Shown here: positions 24,617-32,133 of the stretch, one piece after another
Numbering within the stretch: the stretch's first letter is position 1
Layout: each line of letters opens with the position of its first letter
NCBI GenBank assembly: GCA_030549795.1
Contig: JAUQQO010000047.1
Span: 1 to 64,000 of the forward strand
Origin: Pseudomonadota bacterium
GTDB taxonomy: Bacteria > Pseudomonadota > Alphaproteobacteria > Geminicoccales > Geminicoccaceae
DNA: 64,000 nt
Direction of reading: 5' to 3'
The notes under the pieces: model-generated
Seen by the model: only the letters and a program-made list of their open reading frames with translations
Databases searched by the model: none
Told to the model about the DNA's origin: nothing
Made by a program: the position numbers and the translations under genes

Positions 24617-25599
24617 ACCGACGCCGACTGGAAGCGCGCCACGAGCGTTTCAGGCTCCGCGAGCCGTTCACGATCGCGCGTGGCTCGCGCACGCATGCGG
24701 ATGTGGTGCTGGTTGAGATCTTCGAGGGCGAGGTACGCGGCCGCGGCGAGGGCGTGCCCTATGCCCGCGGTGGCGAAACGCCCGAGAGTGTTCTCGCCCA
24801 GATCGAATCGCAGCGCGCGCTCATCGAGCAAGGATGTAGCCGCAGCGAACTCCTCAAGGCCCTTCCGCCCGGTGCGGCGCGCAACGCCCTCGACTGCGCG
24901 CTGTGGGACCTCGAGGCCAAGCTCGCCAAAAAGCCGGTCTGGCGGCTGGCTGGGATCCAGGCCCCCAAACCGCTCACCACAGCCTTTACGATCTCCTTGG
25001 GCACGCCGCAGGCGATGGCGGAAGCGGCGCGTCAGGCCGCCGACCGGCCGCTCTTGAAGATCAAGCTCGGCGGCGAGGGTGACCCGGCACGCATCCGCGC
25101 CGTCCGCGCAGCGGCGCCCAAAGCACGCTTGATCGTCGATGCCAACGAGTCCTGGCATCCGGACCGGGTGGCATCTTGGCTCGACGTGATGGCCGAATGC
25201 GGCGTCGAGCTGGTGGAACAGCCGCTGCCCGCGGGCCAAGACGCCATGCTCGCGGATATCCCGCATCCGGTACCGGTGAGCGCGGATGAGAGCGTGCTCG
25301 CTTCAGACAGCCTGGATCGCCTCGTCGGCCGCTACGAATTCGTCAACTTCAAGCTCGACAAAGCCGGCGGCTTCACCGAAGGCCTGGCCTTCGTGCGGCG
25401 GGCCCAAGAGCTCGGCTTTGGCCTTATGGTCGGGTGCATGCTCGGCACCTCGCTCGCCATGGCCCCGGCCGTGCTGCTCGCCCAGCGCGCCAGCTTCGTC
25501 GACCTCGACGGCCCGCTGCTTCTCGCCGAAGATCGTTCGCCCGCGCTCCGCTACCAGGGCAGCACGGTCTATCCGCCGACCCCCGAGCTGTGGGGCTGA
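24613..25599 (+). CDS. dgcA: DgcA, N-acetyl-D-glutamate racemase (enolase superfamily)
   Basis: A 328-residue enolase-superfamily enzyme of the dipeptide-epimerase/DgcA type. The barrel residues are present: KxK in LLKIKLGG, Asp in DANESW, Glu in EQPLP, Asp in SADES and Lys in VNFKLDKAGG. This two-lysine layout supports 1,1-proton transfer, i.e. epimerisation or racemisation. Beside dgcN, the likely role is N-acetyl-D-glutamate racemisation rather than L-Ala-D/L-Glu epimerisation, though the latter is a close relative. The start is TTG 24613, overlapping the dgcN stop. Confidence 0.87.
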   Translation: MNRRRLEARHERFRLREPFTIARGSRTHADVVLVEIFEGEVRGRGEGVPYARGGETPESVLAQIESQRALIEQGCSRSELLKALPPGAARNALDCALWDLEAKLAKKPVWRLAGIQAPKPLTTAFTISLGTPQAMAEAARQAADRPLLKIKLGGEGDPARIRAVRAAAPKARLIVDANESWHPDRVASWLDVMAECGVELVEQPLPAGQDAMLADIPHPVPVSADESVLASDSLDRLVGRYEFVNFKLDKAGGFTEGLAFVRRAQELGFGLMVGCMLGTSLAMAPAVLLAQRASFVDLDGPLLLAEDRSPALRYQGSTVYPPTPELWG

Positions 25600-25632
25600 A
25601 GGTGCTCCCCGGACGCGGCCCGCTAACCGCGC

Positions 25633-26274
25633 TTAGGGAATGGGGCAGCGGACCCCGGTTCCGGCGAGCCCGCAATAGCCGCCGGGGTGCTTGTGCAGAT
25701 ACTGCTGGTGGTACTCTTCAGCATAATAGAAAGGGCCGGCTTGGCGGATTTCGGTCGTAATCGGCCCGAAGCCCGCGCGGGCGAGCGCCTTACCATAAGC
25801 TTCCTTCATCTTTTGAGCGGTAATGTTCTGGATCTCCTCAGTCCAATAAATAGCACTTCTGTATTGCGTTCCGACGTCGTTGCCCTGGCGCATGCCCTGG
25901 GTCGGGTCGTGGGATTCGAAGAAAAGACGAAACAGAGCCGTCTCGTCGAGCAGCTTGGGATCGTAGACGACGAGCACGACTTCTGCGTGTCCGGTAAGTC
26001 CTGAACACACCTCGTCGTAGGTGGGATTGGGCGTGTAGCCGCCGGCATAGCCCACGGCTGTCACCCACACCCCGGGCTCGCGCCAAAACAGCCGCTCGGC
26101 CCCCCAAAAGCAGCCCATGCCCAAGAAGATCTGGCGAAACCCCTCGGGAAAGGGGGGAAAGATGGACCGCCCGTTCACCGCATGGCGTCCCGAAAGCGCG
26201 AAGGGCCGCTCGGCGCGGCCGACGAGTGCCTCTTCGGGGCGCGGGAGTGTGAGGTGTTTGCGCGTAAACCACAC
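25633..26274 (-). CDS. msrA: Peptide-methionine (S)-S-oxide reductase MsrA
   Basis: Repairs S-oxidised methionine in proteins using thioredoxin. Active-site [13 protein letters not shown], then [26 protein letters not shown] and the [18 protein letters not shown] tail with the resolving Cys. GTG 26274 is favoured: GGGAGG lies 8 nt upstream, the resulting start [19 protein letters not shown] matches MsrA N-termini, and the 213-residue product equals the E. coli size (212). The long upstream frame is spurious. Convergent with dgcA across 33 bp. Confidence 0.95.
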   Translation of the reverse strand: MWFTRKHLTLPRPEEALVGRAERPFALSGRHAVNGRSIFPPFPEGFRQIFLGMGCFWGAERLFWREPGVWVTAVGYAGGYTPNPTYDEVCSGLTGHAEVVLVVYDPKLLDETALFRLFFESHDPTQGMRQGNDVGTQYRSAIYWTEEIQNITAQKMKEAYGKALARAGFGPITTEIRQAGPFYYAEEYHQQYLHKHPGGYCGLAGTGVRCPIP

Positions 26275-26422
26275 GGGTTTTGCCTCCCGTCGAAAGACGA
26301 TGGCGCATTCGGTGCCTCGGCCTCTCGTTGCGCCGCAACGCGCAGGGTCGAGACCCTCGGCCGGTGCGCACAAGCGACGATCTGGAGCCGCACCGACTCG
26401 GGTCAACAGCTGCGCTGAGATC

Positions 26423-27616
26423 CTATTGGAACAGCCGTGCGATGAGCTCGCTGCCGAGCGAGCCTGCTTGCGGCACTTCCATACGGGGTACGTAGTCGGG
26501 ATCGAACAGCCGCTTGACCGCAGCCACCGCCCGCTCGAGGTCGCGCAAGGGACCGGGCGGGCGCACGGGCGGTGGCCAGGGGTCACCCAGCCACACGGCG
26601 CGCCCGGCGGCCACCTGCTGGCGATGGATGATGCCGACATCGCGGGTAAGCCGCTTGGGCCCTACGAGCATGCCCAAGCGGTAGACGATCGGCTGAAGCC
26701 TCAGATCCATCAGCCGCTCGAGAAGCGAGCGGCGTGCGATGTGGGGCGGCAAAGGCGGGCGATGCGAGCCCGCACCGCGCGCGAGATCAAAGATGAACAC
26801 CGGTTTGCCCGTGGCGATGGCTTCGGCGAGCATCGACATGCTGTCGCAGGTGACGATCAGCCGGTCGGCGGAAGCCAGGATCTCGAAATAGGGATTGTCG
26901 GGATCGTCGCGGCGGAAGCGGTAGAGGAAGGCGGGGGCGGCGAGTTCGGCTTCGAAGGCCTCGATCGCTTTTTGGGGCGTGCGCGCGCTCGAGGTCGCGA
27001 GCACCGAGCCGCCGAGCTCGCGCGCCATCTGGCTCGCGCAATAGGCCAAAAGAGCCCCGTTCTCGCGATCGAAACTATAAGGACCGGCGTTTCCGCCCAT
27101 GATCACGGCGATGTGCGGGCGGGGCAGATGGCCGAACCGACGCGCCGCACGCTCTTGAGCGCGCGCGAGGCGCTCTGAGGTGACGCGGTGCAGCGGCGCC
27201 TCATTGTGCAGGATGTTGGGTTTTTGCGGCAGTCGGTACTGCGGCGTCGTGATGATGAGATCGAAGCACTCATGTCGCGCCCAAGGGCGACCGACGTGGA
27301 CGAGGCGCACTTTTGCTGGCCCCCCGGCCTCGCGCTGGATCCAGCGCACGAGCGGCTCGTTGCGCCGGCCGGCAGAGATCACGAGCTCGGGCCAAGGTGG
27401 CTCTAAGGGGCTCGAGCGCTCGCGCACGAGCCCCTTGAGGGTGGGACCGGCGAGCAGATTGGTGATGAGCTCGGTCTTGCGGTAGACGAGATGCTTGACC
27501 TCGTAAGGCCAGCCGAGCGCCTCGGCGAGCGCCAGGATCTGGCCGTTGTCGCCCACCTTGTGGCCGAGCATGAGCCAGGTGCGCGGCGGCCGGTCGATGC
27601 CCGGGCGATCGCTCAC
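26423..27616 (-). CDS. ELM1/GtrOC1-family protein (DUF1022)
   Basis: A 397-residue protein of the ELM1 family, a glycosyltransferase-like fold first linked to mitochondrial fission in plants; the bacterial role is unproven but it is often near lipid A genes. Seen here: [67 protein letters not shown] and [25 protein letters not shown] 27616 overlaps the acyltransferase stop (GTGA) and has GGAG 9 nt upstream, so both proteins are probably made together. No signal peptide; likely cytoplasmic or peripheral. Confidence 0.85.
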   Translation of the reverse strand: MSDRPGIDRPPRTWLMLGHKVGDNGQILALAEALGWPYEVKHLVYRKTELITNLLAGPTLKGLVRERSSPLEPPWPELVISAGRRNEPLVRWIQREAGGPAKVRLVHVGRPWARHECFDLIITTPQYRLPQKPNILHNEAPLHRVTSERLARAQERAARRFGHLPRPHIAVIMGGNAGPYSFDRENGALLAYCASQMARELGGSVLATSSARTPQKAIEAFEAELAAPAFLYRFRRDDPDNPYFEILASADRLIVTCDSMSMLAEAIATGKPVFIFDLARGAGSHRPPLPPHIARRSLLERLMDLRLQPIVYRLGMLVGPKRLTRDVGIIHRQQVAAGRAVWLGDPWPPPVRPPGPLRDLERAVAAVKRLFDPDYVPRMEVPQAGSLGSELIARLFQ

Positions 27617-28572
27617 GAGCGCAGCTCCTCTCCGGTGCCGCCCGCTCGTGCCGCTCGGGGCCAGCGGCGTTTGGCGCACAGCCACTGCTCGGGATACTCA
27701 CGGATCCACTGCTCGAAGAGCTGGTTGAGCCGAACGGTGAGATCGAAGGCGCGCGCCCGCAGATCAGCGATCCCGTGATCCGGCTCGAGCGGCGGATGGA
27801 TCTCGATGCGGAACCGACAGCCGTCTTCGCGCACCACGCGGCCGGGCACGAAGGGCAAGCCGAGTTTGAGCGCGATACGCGCCGGGGCGATCGGTGTCGG
27901 CGCCGGTCGACCGAAAAAGGGCACGAGCTCACCGTCTTCGAAGCGCTGATCGGGCAAAAGACCAACGCTGCGACCCCGTTCGAGTTCGCGCAGAAGACCG
28001 CGCGCCGCCTCCTCGACCTCGAGATGCCGCCAGGGCAGTCCGCGGCGGGCGCGCACGAAGAAGGCTTCGAGCCGGGGGTTGGTCTGCTTGCGGTAGATGA
28101 CGGTGAGCGGCACTCCGAGCCGTGTCGGTGCTACGGGCGCGAGATTCCAGTTGCCGACATGCGCGGTCACGAAAATCGCTGGTCGATCGCGCAAAAGCTC
28201 GCTGATCCCGGCTCGATCTTCGATCCACACCCGCTTTGGGTCGTGGGCGAGCGCGGCGAGATGCGGAAGCTCGGCGATCATCCTGCCCAAATTGGCCCAG
28301 CTCGCGCGTGCGATCGCCTCGCGCTCGTCTTCCGATTTGTCGGCGAAAGCCACGGCGAGATTGGCGCGCACGTGCTTGTGCTTGCGCAGCTTGGGGCCGA
28401 GCGCGCAGCCGAGCCGCGCGCCCATCTCGGAAGCGCGCTCGACCGGAAGGGCTGCGGTCATGCGCCAGATGAAGGCTGCAAGACCGCCCTCGACCGCCCA
28501 CAGCGCCCGCTCGACGGTCTGCGAAGGCGCGATCCGCTCGGCAAGACCTCCGAACAGAAAATGCCGTGCCAC
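27613..28572 (-). CDS. Lipid A-type acyltransferase (LpxL/HtrB family), acidic catalytic residue replaced
   Basis: A 319-residue member of the lysophospholipid/lipid A late acyltransferase family, which adds secondary acyl chains to lipid A at the inner membrane. GARLGCALGPKLRKHKHVRANLAVAF, VIYRKQTNPRLEAFFVRAR, GLLPDQRF and PEQWLCAKRRWP are family segments. The usual HX4E catalytic motif reads H138-V-G-N-W-N143: the acidic residue is Asn (codon AAT, 28144-28146). It may be impaired, or use another acid. Coupled to the ELM1-family gene by a GTGA overlap, and on the other side separated by 179 bp from the next gene. Confidence 0.85.
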   Translation of the reverse strand: MARHFLFGGLAERIAPSQTVERALWAVEGGLAAFIWRMTAALPVERASEMGARLGCALGPKLRKHKHVRANLAVAFADKSEDEREAIARASWANLGRMIAELPHLAALAHDPKRVWIEDRAGISELLRDRPAIFVTAHVGNWNLAPVAPTRLGVPLTVIYRKQTNPRLEAFFVRARRGLPWRHLEVEEAARGLLRELERGRSVGLLPDQRFEDGELVPFFGRPAPTPIAPARIALKLGLPFVPGRVVREDGCRFRIEIHPPLEPDHGIADLRARAFDLTVRLNQLFEQWIREYPEQWLCAKRRWPRAARAGGTGEELRS

Positions 28573-28751
28573 GAATGTTCATCCCCGATGCGGCGGGCTC
28601 TTTAACCCCAGCCCTCGCAAACCGCCAGAGCGCGCACAGCGTGCAGCGAAGCGAGATGCTCAGCCGCACACCCGCGTCCTTCGAGACGATGCGGCGGCGC
28701 CGAAGCGCGCCTGAACGCCTGCGGGTGCGGGGCTCTGCGTGTTCGCCCGCC

Positions 28752-29924
28752 CTAGTGCTTCGGGGGATGGCGACGGATCGCCGCCTCGTCGACCGTGCAG
28801 CCCCAGCCCGGCGCGTCGGGCAGCAGGAGATGGCCGTTTTCGATGCGCGGCGGGCTCACCACCTCGTCCTTCCACGGCACGTCGTCGATGTCGATCTCCA
28901 TGATGCGGAAGTTCGCAATCGCAGCACAAAAGTGCGCGCTCATCATGGTCGACAGGTTACCGTAGAAATTGTGTGGTGCGCAATTGATCTCGAACGCTTC
29001 GCACATGCTCGCGATCTTGACAGCCTCCAAAATACCGTTCCAGGGCACGTCGACGATCGCCACGTCCACAGCGTTGTGCTCGAGAAACGGGCGGAACTGC
29101 CGGCGATGGAACAAGGATTCGCAAGAGGCGATGGGAGTGCGGGCCTGGCGGCGGATCCACGCGAGGGCTTTGGGATCGAAGCTGTCGATCTCGAGCCACA
29201 TGAGATCGAAGGGTTCGACGACGCGCAGGACCTCGAGATAGCCTTCGGTTTTGAAGTTGAAGTTGAGATCGAGCATGAGATCGACCGCTTCGCCTGCGCC
29301 GTCGCGGAACGCCGCCAGCTGGCGCTCGATGGTGCGCAAGATCGTGCGATCGACGTTGAGTTCTGGCCAGCCGGCTTGATGGGCGAACCCGGGTTGCCAC
29401 ATCGCCGGCGGATCGCGGTCGAAGAGAAAAATGTTGGTCTTAAGCGCGGTAAAACCGCGCGCGCGGATCTCGGCCGCAAGGGCTCGACAGCCGTCGAGAT
29501 CGCGCAAAGCCGGAGTACCCATGAGCTCGTGCCAGCGCAAACGATAAGAGCCGGCATGGCTCCAATAAAGGCGCAGACGATCGCGGATCGGCCCACCGAG
29601 CAGCGCCGCAACCGGCACCCCGAGCGCCTTCGCCTTGAGGTCCACAAGCGCATTCTCGATCGCCGCGATCGCCATCTGGGCAAGACCACCGGGATTGGCG
29701 CGGGTGAGCGCGTGCAGATAGGCGGTAATACGCTCAACGGGACGCGGATCGAGGCCGAGGATGCGCTCGCCGAGCGCGCGGATGACGGCACTCAATCCTT
29801 TGGCGCCGTAGCTTTCGTTGTATTCCGACCATCCTTGGGTACCGTCATCGGCTGTGATCTTGAGAAAGGACCACACGCGCCAGCCGGCATCGCAGTGCAG
29901 GTCCTCGATCTTGACGATCTTCAC
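28752..29924 (-). CDS. Mandelate racemase/muconate lactonizing family enzyme
   Basis: A 390-residue enolase-superfamily enzyme. A capping domain (VKIVKIEDLHCDAGWRVW, NALVDLKAKALGVPVAALLGG) precedes the barrel: ALKTNIF where many relatives have KxK, DLNFNF, LEIDSFDP, ASCESLFHRRQF and a His in APHNFYGN. It probably dehydrates or isomerises a sugar acid, with Lys and His as bases; the substrate cannot be named. GTG 29924 is the better start, since GGGAGG lies 7 nt before it; the GTG five codons upstream lacks such a site. Neighbours give no pathway clue. Confidence 0.85.
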   Translation of the reverse strand: MKIVKIEDLHCDAGWRVWSFLKITADDGTQGWSEYNESYGAKGLSAVIRALGERILGLDPRPVERITAYLHALTRANPGGLAQMAIAAIENALVDLKAKALGVPVAALLGGPIRDRLRLYWSHAGSYRLRWHELMGTPALRDLDGCRALAAEIRARGFTALKTNIFLFDRDPPAMWQPGFAHQAGWPELNVDRTILRTIERQLAAFRDGAGEAVDLMLDLNFNFKTEGYLEVLRVVEPFDLMWLEIDSFDPKALAWIRRQARTPIASCESLFHRRQFRPFLEHNAVDVAIVDVPWNGILEAVKIASMCEAFEINCAPHNFYGNLSTMMSAHFCAAIANFRIMEIDIDDVPWKDEVVSPPRIENGHLLLPDAPGWGCTVDEAAIRRHPPKH

Positions 29925-30037
29925 CGCCGCGCCTCCCACCCTATTCGGGCCGCACGATGCGAGGCGGCGCGTGTGCGCGGAAGGGCGAGCCGCGCACGCC
30001 CGCTATGAGCGCGTGCGGCCGTTGGCGGGGCCCCGGC

Positions 30038-30493
30038 TCAGGTCTCGCGCGCCTTGACCCAGCGACCGCGCTCGTCCTGCTGCCAATAAACGAGGCGGTG
30101 GCCGGCTGCGCGCCAACGCCGCCAGCGCTCGCGGGCGCGCGCAAGCGCAGCTTCGTCGTCGCCCGCGAAGGGAACGATCACCCGTTCGTATGCTTCGAGT
30201 CCGTCTTCGGCCGCATCACCCACCAACACCAGCACCTGCGCTCCGTTCGGGCACTCGGTTCCGGTGGTCAGCCAAATCGGTTGCTCTTCGGCGAAGCCGT
30301 CGGCCGCGGTGCCGTGGGGAAGGAAGCTTCCCTGCTCGTAGGTCCAAAGCGCGCGGTCGAGCGCTTCAAGGCGCGCTTCGTCGGCGACCCGCACCACCGC
30401 CCGCCGCCCGCTTTCCAGCACTTTCTCGAGGAGCTTGGCGAGCGCCTGCTCGAGGCTGGTGCGGCTCAAGTGATAAAAGCCGATCTCGCTCAA
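30038..30493 (-). CDS. holC: DNA polymerase III subunit chi
   Basis: A 151-residue chi subunit that links the clamp-loader complex to single-strand-binding protein. It shows EIGFYHLSRTSLEQALAKLLEKVLESG at the start, the LDRALWTYEQGSFLPHG segment and PIWLTTG, all HolC landmarks. Its ATG overlaps the pepA stop by 4 nt, the pepA-holC pair being common in proteobacteria. Confidence 0.93.
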   Translation of the reverse strand: MSEIGFYHLSRTSLEQALAKLLEKVLESGRRAVVRVADEARLEALDRALWTYEQGSFLPHGTAADGFAEEQPIWLTTGTECPNGAQVLVLVGDAAEDGLEAYERVIVPFAGDDEAALARARERWRRWRAAGHRLVYWQQDERGRWVKARET

Positions 30494-31998
30494 CGCCCCT
30501 GCCCGCTTCCCTCGTAATATTCGCGCACGAACCAGTCGAGCAGGCGTACCCCGAAGCCCGTGGCGCCCTTGGCGGCAAGCGCGGTATCGCGGTTCGTCCA
30601 GGCGGTGCCGGCGATATCCAGATGCGCCCAGGGAACGCCGCCCGTGAACTGCTGGATGAACACGGCACCGGCGATGGCACCCGCCTCGCGATTGCGGCCG
30701 ACGTTCTTGATGTCGGCGACCTCGGATTTGATGTGCTGCTCATAGGCCTTGCCGAGAGGCAACCGCCAGAGGAGATCGCCCGTCGCTTCGCCGGCTGCGA
30801 GCAAGCGCTGCGCGAGCGTGTCGTCGCTCGCGAAAAGACCCGCGCGCTCGCGCCCTAACGCGACGATGCAGGCGCCGGTAAGGGTGGCGAGATCGATCAT
30901 CACCTGGGGCTTGAAGCGCTCCTGCGCGTACCAGCAACAGTCGGCGAGCACGAGGCGCCCCTCGGCGTCGGTATTGACGATTTCGATCGTCTTGCCGGAC
31001 ATCGCGCGCACCACATCGCCGGGCCTTTGCGCGGTACCTGAGGGCATGTTCTCGACGAGCCCCACCACTCCCACCGCGTCGATCGGTGCCTTGCGGCTCG
31101 CAAGCGCCTGCAGCGTGCCGAAGACGGCGGCGGCACCGGCCATGTCGAACTTCATCTCCTCCATGCCCTGCGCCGGCTTGATCGAGATGCCGCCGGTATC
31201 GAAGCACACGCCCTTGCCGACGAACGCCAAGGGCTTTTCCTGCTCCGCTCCGCACCAACGCATGACAACCACGAAGGGCGGCCGGGCACTGCCCTGGGCG
31301 ACGCCCAAGAGCGCGCGCATCCCAAGCGCTTCCAAGCGTTCCTTGTCGAGCACTTCGACGGTCACGCCGAAGCGCTCGAGTTGGCGGCAGGCCTGGGCGA
31401 ACTCGGCCGGTCCCAATACGTTGGCGGGCTCGCTTACGAGCTCGCGCGCTTTGAGCACGCCCGCGACCACCGCTTCTTCGCGCGCGAGCTGGGCGCGTGT
31501 CGCCTCGAGCTCGCGCGCATCGAGATAGAGCACGAGTTCGTCGATCTTCGGCTGCGGCTCGTCCGGCCGCTCGTGTTGGTACTTGGTGAATCGCCAGGCG
31601 CGCAGCCGGCAACCGACGGCGAGCGCCGCCATCGCCTCGCTCGGCGGGATCCCAAGAGCAAGACCTTCGGGAGAAGCTAGGCTCGCCCTGCTCACGCGCA
31701 GGCTCGCGAGCTTGACCGCGAGCCGACCACCCGCCTCCTCGAGGTCGAGCCGACGGGTGCCTTCGGGTCGGCCGAGCACGAGCAAGAGGAGTCGTTCGTG
31801 GGGCAGCCCCGCCGGCAGCAACAGCTCGATCGTCCGGCCGTGTTCGAGACGGCCGCCCGCCGCCATGGCGCGGGTTAAAAGGCCGTTGGCGCGCGCATCC
31901 AAAGCGCGCGCCGCTGTCGAGAGTGTGCCGTCGTGCCCGATCGGCACCACGAGCGTGCCGCTCTCGGGAAGCGGCTCGGAAGTCACGGTCGTGCGCAT
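30490..31998 (-). CDS. pepA: Leucyl aminopeptidase (M17 family)
   Basis: A 502-residue cytoplasmic di-metal aminopeptidase releasing N-terminal residues from peptides. The catalytic domain has GKGVCFDTGGISIKPAQGMEEMKFDMAGAAAV-type sequence (read here in two parts), NTDAEGRLVLADCCWY with the metal ligands and catalytic Arg, and LTGACIVALG. ATG 31998 gives the usual length (E. coli 503); the open frame beyond it to 32682 lies antisense to lptD and is rejected. A perfect 9-bp hairpin sits 10 nt upstream of the ATG. E. coli PepA also binds DNA as a regulator, which makes that leader worth testing. Confidence 0.95.
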   Translation of the reverse strand: MRTTVTSEPLPESGTLVVPIGHDGTLSTAARALDARANGLLTRAMAAGGRLEHGRTIELLLPAGLPHERLLLLVLGRPEGTRRLDLEEAGGRLAVKLASLRVSRASLASPEGLALGIPPSEAMAALAVGCRLRAWRFTKYQHERPDEPQPKIDELVLYLDARELEATRAQLAREEAVVAGVLKARELVSEPANVLGPAEFAQACRQLERFGVTVEVLDKERLEALGMRALLGVAQGSARPPFVVVMRWCGAEQEKPLAFVGKGVCFDTGGISIKPAQGMEEMKFDMAGAAAVFGTLQALASRKAPIDAVGVVGLVENMPSGTAQRPGDVVRAMSGKTIEIVNTDAEGRLVLADCCWYAQERFKPQVMIDLATLTGACIVALGRERAGLFASDDTLAQRLLAAGEATGDLLWRLPLGKAYEQHIKSEVADIKNVGRNREAGAIAGAVFIQQFTGGVPWAHLDIAGTAWTNRDTALAAKGATGFGVRLLDWFVREYYEGSGQGR

Positions 31999-32008
31999 AT
32001 GGGCCCCC

Positions 32009-32030
32009 GCGCGGTGATCCCTCACCGCGC
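32009..32030 (-). promoter_or_regulatory. Hairpin in pepA leader
   Basis: GCGCGGTGA (32009-32017) and TCACCGCGC (32022-32030) form a perfect 9-bp stem closed by 4 nt. It lies 10 nt upstream of the pepA ATG, between it and the divergent lptD gene 104 bp further. It may limit pepA translation, or as DNA be an operator for either gene. The stem is GC-rich and would be stable. Confidence 0.55.
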
Positions 32031-32133
32031 CAGCTGCCGAGGACAGCCTGCGCTTGTCAACCGCACGGCGTGGACGCCCGCGCGGCGGGCGGCTAGAAGG
32101 CGGCGGACCGGAGCCGGGAAACGAGCTCGCGAG

